Notes: generated from the sequence alone by a model not told the origin. A DNA stretch of 64,000 bases from Pteria penguin (GCA_035048485.1 CM068587.1:55361501-55425500), one strand, 5' to 3'; numbered from the stretch's first letter, positions 45,055 through 63,350 are shown. Translations and numbers: made by a program.

Positions 45055-46570
45055 CCTGTAAAGTAACTGGTTCAACATTGTGTGTACGAGATGAAAAACC
45101 AGACACACGGACAACAAAAAACTGGTTCAACACTGTGTGTATGAGATAGAAACCAAGGCACTGACAACACAAAACTGGTTCAACACTGTGTGAACTAGAT
45201 GAAAGACAAGACACACAGTCAGACAACACAAAACTGGTTCAACACTGTGTGTGCTAGATGAAGGCCCAGACACACATACAACACAAAACTGTTTCAACAC
45301 TGTGTGTACGAGATGAACGGCCAGACACACAGACAACACTAAACTGGTTCAACACTGTATGTACGAGATGAAGGCCCAGACACAGGAATAACACAAAACT
45401 GGTTCAACACAGGGTGTACGAGATGAAAGGCCAGACACACAGACAACACTAAACTGGTTCAACACTGTATGTACGAGATGAAGGCTCAGACTCAGGGATA
45501 ACACAAAATGGGCTCAACACTGCGTGTACGATGCGAAAGGCCAGATACAATACATAGACAACAAAGAAATGATTCAACACTGTGTACAAGATGAAGGCTC
45601 AGACACACTGACAACGTAAAATTGGCTCAACACTGCGTGTACAAAATGAAGGCTTAGACACACGGACAACACAAAACTGGTTCAACACTGTGTGTACGAG
45701 ATGAAAGACCAGACACACGTTCAACACAAAACTGGTTCAACACTGTATGTACGAGATGAAAGGCCAGACACACGGACAACACAAAACTGGTTCAACACAG
45801 CTTGTACGAGATGAAAGGCCAGACGCACAGACAACACTAAATTGGTTCAACACTGTATGTACGAGATGAAGGCCCAGGCACAGGGACAACACAAAACTGG
45901 TTCAACACAGCGTGTACGAGATGAAAGGTCCGACACACAGATAACACTAAAATGGTTCAACATTGTATGTACGAGATGAAAGGCCAGACATATAGACAAC
46001 AAAGAACTGGTTCAACACTCTGTGTATGAGATAGAAACCAAGGCACTGACAACACAAAACTGGTTCAACACTGTGTGAACGAGATGAAAGACAAGACACA
46101 CAGTCAGACAACACAAAACTGGTTCAACACTGCGTGTACGAGATGGAGGCCCAGACACACATACAACACAAAACTGTTTCAACACTGTGTGTACGAGATG
46201 AACGGCCAGACACACATACAACACTAAACTGGCTCAACATTGCGCGTACGAGATGGAGGCCCAGACACACATACAACACAAAACTGTTTCAACACTGTGT
46301 GTACGAGATGAAGGCTCAGACACACAGACAACACTAAACTGGTTCAACACAGTGTGTACGAGATGAAAGGCCAGACACATAGACAACAAAGAACTGATTC
46401 AACACTGTGTACAAGATGAAGGCTCAGACACACTGACAACGTAAAATTGGCTCAACACTGCGTGTACGAGATGAAGGCTTAGACACACGGACAACACAAA
46501 ACTGGTTCAACACTGTGTGTACGAGATGAAAGGCCAGACACACGGACAGCACAAAACTGGTTTAACGCTG
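45055..46570 (+). repeat. 55-bp minisatellite, about 27 units, with larger duplications
   Basis: Units of actggttcaacactgtgtgt, acgagatgaaaggccagac and acacggacaacac. Consecutive ggttcaac marks at 45679, 45734, 45789, 45844 and 45899 are 55 bp apart. Rare variants recur at distance: the aaccaaggcactgac unit at about 45150 and 46034 (884 bp), and the gattcaacactgtgtacaag unit at 45571 and 46396 (825 bp). So a block of about 15-16 units was duplicated and then lost or gained one unit. Confidence 0.93.
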
Positions 46571-47531
46571 ATGATGAATACAGACCAACATTTTGATAAA
46601 AAAGACGGTATTCAATTCATATACTGGCGTCGGTGCACCACTGACGTACCTGCAATAATTCGTATCGGAACAGAAAATTACAAATCGGTTTCGGAAAATA
46701 AATATAAGTAAACAAGACTGATAGACCGTGTATGATTCCTTTAATGTTTTACACGTGTTCCAGTATTACCCCTATCAGTTTTTAGTGACTTATTACATTT
46801 CTCTTTATTTAATGCAGCGCCAATTGTACAGATCTTCTTTGAAATAGGAAAACGAATTAATGGAGCGAAATATAAACAGATAAAATGTTATTCTATTTTT
46901 CAATAGTTGCGCACTTTAACGAAGAGCTAATTTCGTCATGTACTTTACTTAAGTAAGGCGATATAAAAGCGTATTTAGTGTAAAAATATCACTCCAGCAT
47001 ATTGTCATTATTAGTAGCGAAACACAAAGAATGACATTTAATTTAGCGATAGACATGATCTGATGTCATGAACGTAATTACAAATGCACTTTTCTAAGTT
47101 CAGTTTATATAACTTAAAGATCGTTGCGGCGGAACTGTTAGCGAAAACTGGAATCCAAATTCGAAAGTTGTGGGATCGATTCTCAGTGGACCCATGCATA
47201 TTTTGGCTAGTAATTCTGATGGTTGGTACGTGAAGTAGAAGCCTGTGTCATGTTGGAGTATATTTTTGCATATTGCTGATATTGACAAATTGAGATAATT
47301 GTTTTGCAAATATCTTATTATCCCATCAGCAAGTTTCCACATACCATATTTTGTTTTGTCTATTTCAAATATGGGTCTCGCCATGTGTTGGACGACATCA
47401 TTATCATTTGCCTCATTTTTAGAAATGAAATACATAAATGAGATTGCGTAGTGATCTATCTCTCAAGGTAAACAAAAATCATACTAATGTCTGAAAGTAA
47501 TTAACTTGCACATGCGCATTGTGATACTAGT
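46571..47531. other. Mostly unique DNA, no gene seen
   Basis: Around 47150-47200 the sequence gtgggatcgattctcagtgg weakly resembles a Pol III B box and may be a decayed SINE. A minus frame at 47100-47435 (111 codons) overlaps it and has no recognisable domain. Confidence 0.45.
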
Positions 47532-47610
47532 ATGACGTCACGAAGTTTTATTTTGGTCAACTTGATTCTACTTAAAGACATCACGTGGAAGTGGGTTACC
47601 TTTTTTGCAG

Positions 47611-47750
47611 ACTTCGTTATGTCGGTCATGGACGATCGTGTCATTGTGAAAAGACATCTTAAAAACCTACTCGAACACAAAACTTTCATAGCTAGAGTAC
47701 TCGAAAGCGGACAACTGGAAATTGAATGGGGATTCATTCTCAAACGCTAA
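47611..47750 (+). CDS. Possible terminal exon, unknown protein (weak)
   Basis: A plus frame opens at 47532 and ends at a taa at 47748-47750. Inside it, ttaccttttttgcag (47596-47610) is a good splice-acceptor match: pyrimidine tract then AG. From there the reading is FVMSVMDDRVIVKRHLKNLL, then EHKTFIARVLESGQLEIEWG and FILKR before the stop. Composition is ordinary for a soluble protein and unlike the repeat-driven frames elsewhere. I do not recognise a family. The stop falls where the dispersed repeat at 47735 begins, so this could be the last exon of a gene whose 3' end was copied elsewhere, or chance. No upstream exon was identified. Confidence 0.2.
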
Positions 47751-48090
47751 GATGATCAAGACAAGTGACGTTGTATGGAGTATATCCTTCGGGATGTATC
47801 TTCAGTTTCATAGTAAAATCATTTTTTATTTTGTTTTTCTATGACTATTGCCTAAAATGAGAAAATAATTAAGAATACTTCTTCTGTATATGCTTCTCCA
47901 ATGAATTAAAATGCTGATATTTAGATATTTACAACGATATTAGTAATAAATGACCGAAAACTTGAATTATTACTTACGATGCAACCGTCGTACCCCATAA
48001 ACTAATGTATTCGGATTGTTTCGGACCTCTTCTCATGAAAGAATTGAGTATTATGCAGAACCGGAAGCGGAAGCGTGTAGCTTTGGGAAC
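47735..48090 (+). repeat. Unclassified dispersed repeat, copy 3 of 3
   Basis: Blocks aaacgctaagatgatcaaga, ccttcgggatgtatcttcag, gcctaaaatgagaaaataat, atgcttctccaatgaat, and tttcggacctcttctcatga follow the same order as the copies at 22220 and 34575. Similarity to copy 1 may continue slightly past 48090. No SINE interrupts it here. Confidence 0.75.
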
Positions 48091-48963
48091 CACATTTCAC
48101 GGTAGATATCAGCAGCTTTTGCGATATAATAAAAATCAATGCGGCAAAACATTCAGTGGTTGTCCAGATGTTGATCTACTTTGTCGTCTGCTTTACTAAA
48201 TATTGCAACATGTAGGGCATCCTTTCCATGTTGCAATGGTGTCTCGTGTCAGACTGGGTTCAACTAGGATCAATAATGTCGTTAAAGATGCATCGGTCTT
48301 TCCGAACTATCTATCTTTGCGCATTAGTTTATTTCCGTGATGCAGATTTCATCGTTTAACCATCAAATAGGGATGAGAAAGATTCATATGTAAGGATGTA
48401 ACAGCCGAAGAAAATGTTAAATATAGGTCACTGTTGTGGTCCAGTGACCTACTATCTTTTTATAGATGTATCTGATCATGTCATGGGACATCAGCTTATA
48501 ATATAGTTTAAAATAAGCCCAGCATTAATTTTCCGCTAGGAGTAAAAGTATAATTGCTGATTACAAATTCAGATTTGACACACTGTGTATCAGATTCTAT
48601 GAGCTCTCCGGGCCAATAGGTCTCAATGTCACAACCTGCTGTGCCCTCACTGGCTTTCAATCATCTCATATGTATAAACCGCGATTCTAGTTTATTGTCG
48701 GTATATAGGTTTGCATTAACATGTTATTATGTAGAGGTCAAAGGGCTTTTGGGGCAGGTAAACCTTAGCAAACAGCAGAAGTGGTTCACAATATCACGAT
48801 ATTTGCATTATTTCGTCACAAAGCGTTATAGAGAAAATCCTCACCTAAAGAAAGCCCTTTCCCCAAGGGATTCCTAGAATCGCCTATGCATACTGCGTAT
48901 TAAATTATCAGAACTATTGCTTTAAGTCAAATATTATTTCATTATTTTAATTATCATTGTTTA
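48091..48963. other. Unique DNA, no gene seen
   Basis: The frame at 48626-48877 (83 codons) has no identifiable domain. No arrays. Confidence 0.45.
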
Positions 48964-49190
48964 GTACAGGACACTAATACGCCACCATTAGGTACAAGTA
49001 CATGGCCAGACACTAATACGCCACCATTAGGTACAAATACATGGCCAGACACTAATGCGCCACCATTAGGTTCAAGTACATGGCCAGACACTAATACGCC
49101 ACCATTAGGTACAAGTACATGGCCAGACAATGATACACCGCCATTCGGTACAAGTACAGGTATAAGTACAGGGCCAGACAGTATTACAAT
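48964..49190 (+). repeat. 39-bp minisatellite, short block
   Basis: About five to six units of the same 39-bp repeat as the main array (aggtacaagtacatggccag plus acactaatacgccaccatt). It ends in the shared flank that begins near 49190. Confidence 0.9.
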
Positions 49191-49440
49191 AATGGACTCA
49201 CTATTCATCAGAGAAGAAAGGCTGCCTACAAAAACACAAAATGCAGTCTTTTGAATTGCATTATAGTAGTTACTCATAATAGACGTGTATGGTCGATAAA
49301 CCTTGTAATGAATATTTCGTGTTTTAGCATAAGAGTGGTGTACATCCACAACATTTGTTGCACACATTTACATTACTATAATGTCGTGCTTGTTTTGTGG
49401 CCCCGATGGTCCTAGAAGAGAGGTCCACTGATGTACAAGG
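49190..49440. repeat. Array flank, copy 1
   Basis: A unique-looking 250-bp segment (atggactcactattcatcag, gtgtacatccacaacatttg, ccccgatggtcctagaagag) that recurs at 52645-52940. On the minus strand both copies hold one open frame running from MCATNVVDVHHSYAKTRNIH into the 13-residue repeats. Differences between the copies are mostly residue-changing, so there is no sign of purifying selection. Confidence 0.85.
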
Positions 49441-52400
49441 CCAGATAATGCAGGTACAGATAGTACAAGTATAGGACCAGACACTAATACGCCGCCGTTC
49501 GGTAAAAGTACAGGGAAGCACACATCTACGCCGCCATTCGGTACAAGTACAGGGCCAGACACTAATACGCCACCATAGGTACAAGTACAGGGCCAGAGAG
49601 TAATACGCCTCCAGTCGGTACAAGTAAAGGGCTAGGCACTAATACGCCGTCGTTATGTACAAATACAGGGCCAGACAATAATACGCCGCCATTAGGTACA
49701 AGTGCAGGGCCAGACACTAATACGCCACCATTAGGTACAAGTACAGGGCCAGACAGTAATACGCCACCATTATGTACAAGTACAGGGCCAGACACTAATA
49801 AGCCGCCATTAGGTACAAATACGGGGCCAGACGCTAATACGCCACCATTAGGTACAAGTACAGGGCCAGAGAATAATACGCCTCCAGTCGGTACAAGTAC
49901 AGGGCTAGACACTAATACGACGTCGTTATGTACAAGTACAGGGCCAGACCCTAATACGCTACCATTAAGTACAAGTACAGGGCCAGACACTAATACGCCA
50001 CCATTAGGTACAAGTGCAGGGCCAGACAGTAATACGCCACCATTAGGTACAAGTTTACGGCCAGACACTAATACGCCGCCATTAAGTACAAGTACGGGGC
50101 CAGATACTAATACGCCGTCATTCGGTACAAGTACAGGGCCAGACAGTAATACGCCATTATTGGGTATAAGTACAGGGCCAGACATTTATATGTCGCCTTT
50201 CGGTATAACTACACGGTCAGACATTATACACCGCCATCCGGAACAAGTACAGGACCAGACGCAAATACGCCGTCATTAGGTACAAGTACAGGGGCAGACA
50301 TTAATGCGCCGCCTTTCGGTACAAGTACAGGGCCAGACACTAATTCGCCGCCATTCGATAAAAGTTTATGGCCAGATACTAATACGCTGCCATTAGGTAC
50401 AAGTACGGGGCCAGACACTAATACGCCGTCATTCGGTACAAGTACAGGGCCCGACAGTAATACGACTCCAGTCGGTACAAGTAAAGGGCTAGACACTAAT
50501 ACGCTGTCGTTATGTACAAGTACAGGGCCAGACAGTAATACGCCTCCAGTAGGTACAAGTACAGGGCCAGACATTTATACGTCGCCTTTCGGTACAACTA
50601 CACAGTCAGACATTATACTCCGCCATCCGGAACAAGTACAGGACCAGACGCTAATACGCCGTCATTCGGTACAAGTACAGGGTCAGACATTAATACGCCG
50701 CCCTTCGGTACAAGTACAGGGCCAGACACTAATTCGCCGCCATTCGGTACAAGTTTAGGGCCAGACACTAATACGCCGCCATTAGGTACAAGTACGGGGC
50801 CAGACACTAATACGCCATCATTCGGTACAAGTACAGGGCTAGACACTAATTCGCCGTCGTTATGTACAAGTACAGGGCAAGACACTAATACGCCACCATT
50901 AGGTACAAGTACAGGGCCAGACTTTTTTACGTCGCCTTTCGGTACAAGTACACGGTCAGACATTATACACCTCCATCCGGAACAAGTACAGGACCAGACG
51001 CTAATACGCCGTCATTAGGTACAAGTACAGGGTCAGACATTAATACGCCGCCTTTCGGTACAAGTACATGGCCAGACACTAATTCGCCGCCATTCGGTAC
51101 AAGTTTAGGGCCAGACACTAATACGCCATCATTCGGTACAAGTACAGGGCCAGACAGTAATACGCCTCCAGTCGGTACAAGTTCAGGGCTAGACACTAAT
51201 ACGCTGTCGTTATGTACAAGTACAGGGCAAGACACTAATACACTGCCATTTGGTACAAGTACAGGGCCAGACAGTAATACGCCGTTATTCGGTACAAGTA
51301 CGGGCCAGACACTAATACGCCGTTATTCGGTACATGTACGGGGCCAGACACTAATACGCGGTCATTCGGTACAAATACAGGGCCAGACAGTAATACGCCT
51401 CCAGTCGGTACAAATACAGGGCCAGACACTAATATGCCGTCGTTATGTACAAGTACAGGGCAGGACACTAATACGCCGCCAATAGGTACAAGTACAGGGC
51501 CAGACACATATACGCCACCATTGGGTAAAGTACAGGGCAAGACATTTATACGCCGCCATTCCGTACAAATACAGGACCAGACACTAATACGCCGCCAATC
51601 GGTACAAGTCCTGGGTCAGACATTCATACGCCGCCTTTTCGGTACAAGTACAGGGTCAGACATTATACACCGCAATGTGGTACAAGTACAGGGTCAGACA
51701 CTAATACGCCGTCATTCGGTACAAGTACAGGGCCAGACAGTAATACGCCTCCAGTCGGTACAAGTACGGGGCCAGACACTAATAAGCCGTCATTTGGTAC
51801 AAGTACAGGGCCAGACAGTAATACGCCTCCAGTCGGTACAAATACGGGATCAGACATTTATACGCCGCCTTTCGGTACAAGTACAGGGCCAGACATTATA
51901 CGGCGCCATTCTGTACAAGTACAGGGCCAGACCGTAATTCGCCGCTATTCGGTACAAGTTTGGAGCCAGACACTAATTCGCCGCTAATCGGTACAAATAC
52001 GGGATCAGACATTAAAACGCCGCCTTTCGGTACAAATACAGGGCAAGACACTAATATGCCACCGTTAGGTACAAGTACAGGGCCAGACAATAGTACGCCT
52101 CCAGTCGGTACAAGTACAGGGCCAGACAGTAATACGCCTCCAGTCGGTACAAGTACAGGGCTAGACACTAATATGCCACCGTTAGGTACAAGTACAGGGC
52201 AGGACACTAATACGCCGTCATTAGGTACAAGTACAGGGCCAGACACTAATACGCCGCCATTAGGTACAAGTACAGGGCCAGACATTAATACGCCGCCATT
52301 AGGTACAAATACAGGGCCAGACACTAATTCGCCGCTATTCGGTACATGTTTGGAGCCAGACACTAATTCGCCGCTAATCGGTACAAATACGGGATCAGAC

Positions 52401-52644
52401 ATTAAAACGCCGCCTTTCGGTACAAATACAGGGCAAGACACTAATATGCCACCGTTAGGTACAAGTACAGGGCAAGATATTTATATGCCGCCATTCGGTA
52501 CAAGTACAGGGCCAGACACTAATTCACCGCCATTCGGTACAAGTTTAAGGTCAGATATTAATACGCCTACCTATGGTACAAGTACAGGGTTAGACACTAA
52601 TACCCCGCTATTAGGTACAAGTACAGGGCCAGACAGTATTACAT
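49441..52644 (+). repeat. 39-bp minisatellite, main block (~80 units), 13-residue translated repeat
   Basis: Units of ggtacaagtacagggccaga plus cactaatacgccgccatt. In the plus frame they read GTSTGPDTNTPPL, rich in Thr, Ser and Pro like mucin repeats. In the minus frame they read VLVPNGGVLVSGP. Frames stay open in blocks (minus: 207, 116, 116, 90, 101 and 181 codons; plus: 249 codons at 51960-52709) and break where one base is lost, for example in the gacattatacaccgccatcc units near 50221, 50610 and 50960. Those junctions recur 389 and 350 bp apart, giving higher-order units of 9-10 repeats. The last plus frame leaves the array into DSLFIREERLPTITQNAVL and a stop. I favour a minisatellite; a mucin-like gene is the alternative. 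Confidence 0.92.
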
Positions 52645-52940
52645 TAATGGACTCACTATTCATCAGAGAAGAAAGGCTGCCTACAATAACACAAAATGCA
52701 GTCCTTTGAATTGCATTATAGTAGTTACTCATAATAGCCGTGTATGGTCGATAAACCTTGTAATGAATATTTCGTGTTTTAGCATAAGAGTGGTGTACAT
52801 CCACAACATTTGTTGCACACATTTACAATACTAAAATGTCGTTAGATAAGATGATTGGACTAGGGCGGGGGGGGGGCACCAGATGGTAAGGTGTTTGTTT
52901 TGTGACCCCGATGGTCCTGGAAGAGAGGTCCATTGATAAG
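52645..52940. repeat. Array flank, copy 2
   Basis: Near-identical to 49190-49440 with about a dozen differences. An insertion around 52838-52893, including a run of nine G, separates the gtcgttag block from ttgttttgtgaccccgatgg. Offset from copy 1 is about 3.45 kb. Confidence 0.85.
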
Positions 52941-52984
52941 TCATAGTGTCGTGTACCTGGTTATAGTAGACGAGCCCCGTAAAA

Positions 52985-53110
52985 GGTCCCTCACTCGTGT
53001 GGGTCCCTTGCATAGCTCAATATTTCTGTGCAATTCATCAGACAGAGAAGCCGTCACCGTATGAATAAAAATAATATTTTCGTGACGCACCACAAGAATC
53101 ACACAAAAAC
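52985..53110 (+). mobile_element. SINE 3' fragment
   Basis: tcactcgtgtgggtcccttg, atttctgtgcaattcatcag, agaagccgtcaccgtatga and cgtgacgcaccacaagaatc follow the family A SINE body to its tail (acacaaaaac). No head. Confidence 0.65.
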
Positions 53111-53226
53111 TTAAAAGCAGTAAAGTATGATCAGGAAAATATTGTTCTATAATTTGATATCATCGCAGGATGCTGAGTTATACATTATATCAGTGTATCG
53201 TATTTGTTGTCTCTCAATTTGGAATC

Positions 53227-53450
53227 GTAGGCAGTAGGCGTGGCCGAGCGGCACTAGGCAGTAGGCTTGGCCGGGCGGCAGTAGGCAGTAGGCGTGGCCG
53301 AACGGCACTAGGCAGTAGGCGTGGCCGGGCGATAGTAGGCAGTAGGCGTGGCCGGGCGGCAGTAAGCAGTAGGCGTGGCCGGGCGGCAGTAAGCAGTAGG
53401 CGTGGCCGGGCGGCAATTGGTAGTAGGCGTGACCGGCCGGCAGGAGATGT
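53227..53450 (+). repeat. 27-bp GC-rich minisatellite, about 8 units
   Basis: Units of ggcagtaggcgtggccgggc plus ggcagta. One plus frame reads GSRRGRAAV repeats, one minus frame PPGHAYCLL repeats; both are by-products of the 27-bp period. Markedly GC-richer than its surroundings. Confidence 0.92.
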
Positions 53451-53621
53451 TTACTGATTCTCGGTGATTGATCTCATCTTTTAATGATCCTTGATTCCCT
53501 TTACCACATAGAACATCCGATTTAAAGGTCGCTCTCTGCATGTTGATACTTTGACATACTCATTAAACAATGAATGATTTGGCGCCCATGTTGTAATAAT
53601 TTTCTCACTGGCATTTCCACC

Positions 53622-53675
<54 letters not shown>

Positions 53676-54211
53676 GATGCATATCGTAAAAATACTATCC
53701 CTCGCGGAAACACGACGAATTGTACCCGGCAGTATATTTTGGTTTTAGGAGTTTACACCGTTTTAATGAAGAACTGAAGACTACCCGGATGTTTGGACTG
53801 TCAGACACTTTGTATTTGCGAGGACGTCATTTTCACGTAATTTTGCGAATACTTCTATCACACAAAAATAAACTCCATGTCACCCTTGATCTAACCATTA
53901 CGCTATAGCATGTATCTAGCTTCTCACGAAAATTATGTCACGGGAATGAATCCAGAGAGAGATAATCACGAAAATAAAGTCACGTGATTATAGTTACAAA
54001 GCGATCAAGCAAGCTGCCTTCTGATTGGTCCATGAGAATACCATAGTCTACAAGAACCTTAATCGGTCGTTGCCAGGCATCTAAGCCAATATTTGAGGAC
54101 AGAGGGCAGTGTTGTAATCAGACGGGACTTTTGACTACCTTACTATTTGCCTTATCTCTTTCTTGGTATTGATATCGTATGGTTTGTGTGTTGTCCGTAG
54201 AGGATGTTCCT
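53451..54211. other. Unique DNA with (AAT)n run, no gene seen
   Basis: A pure AAT run of about 17 units lies at 53622-53671. Nothing else recognisable. Confidence 0.55.
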
Positions 54212-54535
54212 TTTATTACAATATGAGTTGTTATTACAATTATCACATTATTTCTTATATTACAGTATGGACTGCTATTTCAGTGATTACATTTATTCCT
54301 CTTATTACAATATGAGCTGTTATTACAATTATCACATTATTTCTGATATCACAGTATGAAATGCTATTTCAGTGATTACATTTATTCCTCTTATTACAAT
54401 ATGAGCTGTTATTACAATTATTCCTGTTATTACAATAAGTTGTTATTACAATTATAACATTATTTCTGATATCACAGTATGAAATGCTATTTCAGTGATT
54501 ACATTTATTCCTGTCATTACAATACAAGCTTTTAT
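54212..54535 (+). repeat. About 89-bp tandem repeat, 3.5 units
   Basis: ttattacaatatgagctgtt starts units at about 54214, 54302 and 54391, followed by tgatatcacagtatgaaatg and cagtgattacatttattcct. A shortened unit near 54420 gives the irregular fourth copy. Confidence 0.88.
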
Positions 54536-54732
54536 TACAGTTATTGTGTTATTTGTATAGTATGATATCGCACACACTTGCTGCAAGTTGTACTTATTTG
54601 CTGATGTACTGTATTGTATTGAACTGAAATATGGCTTGGATATATTGTGTTTTATCATAGATATATTGTGTTTTATCATAGATATATTACATTATAACAT
54701 AATATATGGTATTGTCCTATTATACATACTGT

Positions 54733-54904
54733 GCATGCGCGGATACAGAAGGGGGGAGGGGGGTTAGGGGGTTGGAATCCGAAAATTTTACCAAAAAAAG
54801 GTAATATTTGGGCATTTTTGGGGTTGGACCCCCCTCGTCTAAGAGAAGAATTTACCTTTTTTGGTTGGACCCCCTCTGACAAAAATTTCTGGATCCGCGC
54901 ATGC
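54733..54904. mobile_element. Inverted-repeat MITE (gcatgcgcggatNcag ends)
   Basis: Starts gcatgcgcggatacagaa and ends tttctggatccgcgcatgc, an 18-19-bp terminal inverted repeat with one mismatch over 172 bp. Internal gttggaatccgaaaatttta and taccttttttggttggaccc blocks repeat the ggttgga motif in flanking positions. No coding capacity. The ends differ from the cagtggcgg family except for the shared cggatccag core. No clear target-site duplication. Confidence 0.8.
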
Positions 54905-55806
<902 letters not shown>

Positions 55807-56054
55807 TGACATCTTCTTTATTACAATTCGACCAAACCACTATATCATGACTTTGAAGCTGAGATTTAAATACATTTTGATATTTAAGATATTGATTATG
55901 AAATATATCTAAACCTGTGCATCATCCCTAGATGCTTGCTGCCACTTTATCAATAAAATTACCTGTTCTTCACTGTAGTACAAGGTGGTGCCATCAGATG
56001 TACCTTAAGCATCGTCCCTGGGGTTTTTTCGCACTGCAGTCAACACTTCGTACA

Positions 56055-56157
56055 GATCTTATCTTATCTTACCTTATCTTATCTTATCTTATCTTATCTT
56101 ATCTTATCTTATCTTCTCTTACCTTCTCTTATCTTATCTTATCTTATCTTATCTTGT
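56055..56157. repeat. (TTATC)n pentanucleotide repeat
   Basis: About 20 copies of ttatc/atctt with three substitutions. Not the TTAGGG telomere repeat. Confidence 0.95.
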
Positions 56158-61130
<4,973 letters not shown>

Positions 61131-61329
61131 AATATTACAGTTGGTTAATCGTTGCATCGCAAAACCCCTTATCGTCGAATCCATAGGATTGTCATGTCAT
61201 CGTATCATCGAATACGTTAGCGAATATAACCGCTTTTAAATCATCGTGTCTTCGTTTAATTTGCATTGATTTTGAGTCTCTGTATGATAGTATCCATACA
61301 ATCGTTATGCTATCGTATCATAGCTTCAG
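61131..61329. other. Transition sequence rich in atcgt
   Basis: Imperfect atcgtatcatcg-type motifs that grade into the next array. Confidence 0.4.
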
Positions 61330-61910
61330 GATCATCGCCATGCCATGGCATCATTGTTTTCGTATCATCTTCATACCATCCCATCATCCTTATTATATGA
61401 CATCTTCGCCATAGTATTATCTTTATGTCATCATACCATAGCTTTCGTATCATCGTCACGCCATGGCAGCATAGCTTTATATCATCGTCATGTCATCGCA
61501 TCACAGCTTTCGTATCATCGTCATGCCATCGCATCACAACGTTCGTATCATCGTCATGTCATCGCATCACAGCTTTTGAATCATCGTCAGGTCATCGTAT
61601 CACAGCTTTTGTATCATCGTTATGTCATCGTATCACAGCTTTCGTATCATCATCATGTCATCACATCACAACGTTCGTATCATTGTCATGTCATTGCATT
61701 ACAGCTTTTGCATCATCGTCAGATTATCGTATCACAGCTTTCGTATCATCGTCATGTCATTGCATCACAGCTTTCGTATGACCGATATGTCATCGCATCA
61801 CAGCTTTTGAATTACCGTCTGGTCATCGTATCACAGCTTTCGTATCATCGTCGTCATGTCATCGTATCATAGCTTTCGTATCATCGTAATGTCATCGCAT
61901 CACAGCTCTT
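61330..61910 (+). repeat. 33-bp minisatellite, about 15 units
   Basis: Units of catcgtcatgtcatcgcatc plus acagctttcgtat, period 33 with a few changes. One plus frame reads RHVIASQLSYH repeats for about 175 codons; another reads SSCHRITAFVS. Both are by-products of the period. Confidence 0.88.
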
Positions 61911-63223
61911 GTCTTGTTGCCTTCGCAACATTCTCATGCAGTTATGTCGTTTGCATTTCAACATTGCTCACTAAAACACGGTATCATCGGGACAGCAAGA
62001 GGAAATGTTTTTTCCATAATATAGTATATGCAACATTGAGAATGGATTTACGACGCAGTAATGTAATATCACACCTCTTAATTTTAATAACAACACAATG
62101 ATGTTTCTAATTTGGATTTTATTATAGTCATAAGGTAACCAGAGACACAGTTGTACGAAATATTTTTTATGCTGAATGACGTGAACGTTCGTTAATGAAT
62201 TGTTTCATAAGGAAACTTGACACGGTTAATATCTGATATCCACTGTCACGTGGAAATCTAACAGTACACTGGGGTTATATGTGTCATACATGATGGCGAC
62301 CAGTGGTTAGTGTTGGAGGAAGCTGGAATGACCAGTGAAAGTCCTCTGATCGTCCCCAGGTATACCAAGACCCTGTAAATGATAGCACAACAGCAATTTA
62401 ATAAGGATTTTTAGTTAAGCGCCAAAATCCTTAGATTTTTAATGTAAATGAATTCCCCTATCAAAGCAATAAAGTTGATTTAACATCTGACGGTGAAGTC
62501 CTGGATGTTATAAATGACCACATCTAATTATGACAAAGTGAGTCTGATTCATCTGTGTGTGATCTATGGGTATCGCATTAATTTAAACCTATTTTCGATT
62601 GACCGCGACAAGAAGCTAGGTTAACGCACAGTAAACTATACGTATTAGTTGTATTTACTGTAATATACCAAGTGAACGACTTATAAAACAACAAACACAT
62701 ATCAAAGGTTGAGCAGATGTTACAATGTAAAGGGGAATAACTTGTCTAAGTCATCTGATATCTATGTTGAAGTAATGGCGGCTCCATCTGTGCCGTGTCT
62801 GCTTGTAACCCGGTTTCTAAACTATATTCGCTGTGTGGTTTGGAAGTCCTTATGGGGATTGACATATGGTTTAAAACATATGTATATACAGTCGAACAAT
62901 TAACAAAAATATATCTACATGCAAACTTATGTCTGTGGTCCTATTAGATCGGGGGGAGGGGGGGGGGGGGTTGGAGTAGAGACAGACTTGATATGAGGAT
63001 TCAAAATGGTGATTTGTCTGTCCTTGTAAAGAACTCTTCTGCTTTCTGTAAATCATAGTGATGTATAAAAACGTGACTGCTGAATGACTGACCATATCTG
63101 ACTATGATCAGTTGACCATACAAACAAGAATAGTCTGAATAAACGCAACATTTATATCAGTTATTTTCCTCCCCAGTGGACTAACTAATTAAACAAGAGC
63201 AGACAACTCATCTGATTAATCTG
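61911..63223. other. Unique DNA, no gene seen
   Basis: A G-rich run is at 62951-62972. The frame at 62709-62903 lacks a recognisable domain. Confidence 0.5.
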
Positions 63224-63350
63224 ACCTTTAGTGGTTTACCACTTGAATTGCTGTGCAAGATATTCGGGTTCGAATCCCGGATTGAGCACATAGAGGTTGA
63301 TAATCTGCTTCATGTGGCGATATGCCTGATCAATTGTTGAATGGAATGTC
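63224..63350 (+). mobile_element. tRNA-derived SINE fragment (family B), copy 2
   Basis: Contains cgggttcgaatcccggattg, a clean T arm and B box, followed by ctgcttcatgtggcgatatg and cctgatcaatt. This parallels the 1740-1850 copy. The hairpin is weaker than in copy 1. Not a functional tRNA gene. Confidence 0.55.

Noticed and set aside
47100..47435. Minus frame of 111 codons
   Set aside because: Overlaps a B-box-like sequence and shows no domain; possibly a decayed SINE.
56055..56157. Interstitial telomere repeat
   Set aside because: The unit is TTATC, not TTAGGG or another known animal telomere repeat.
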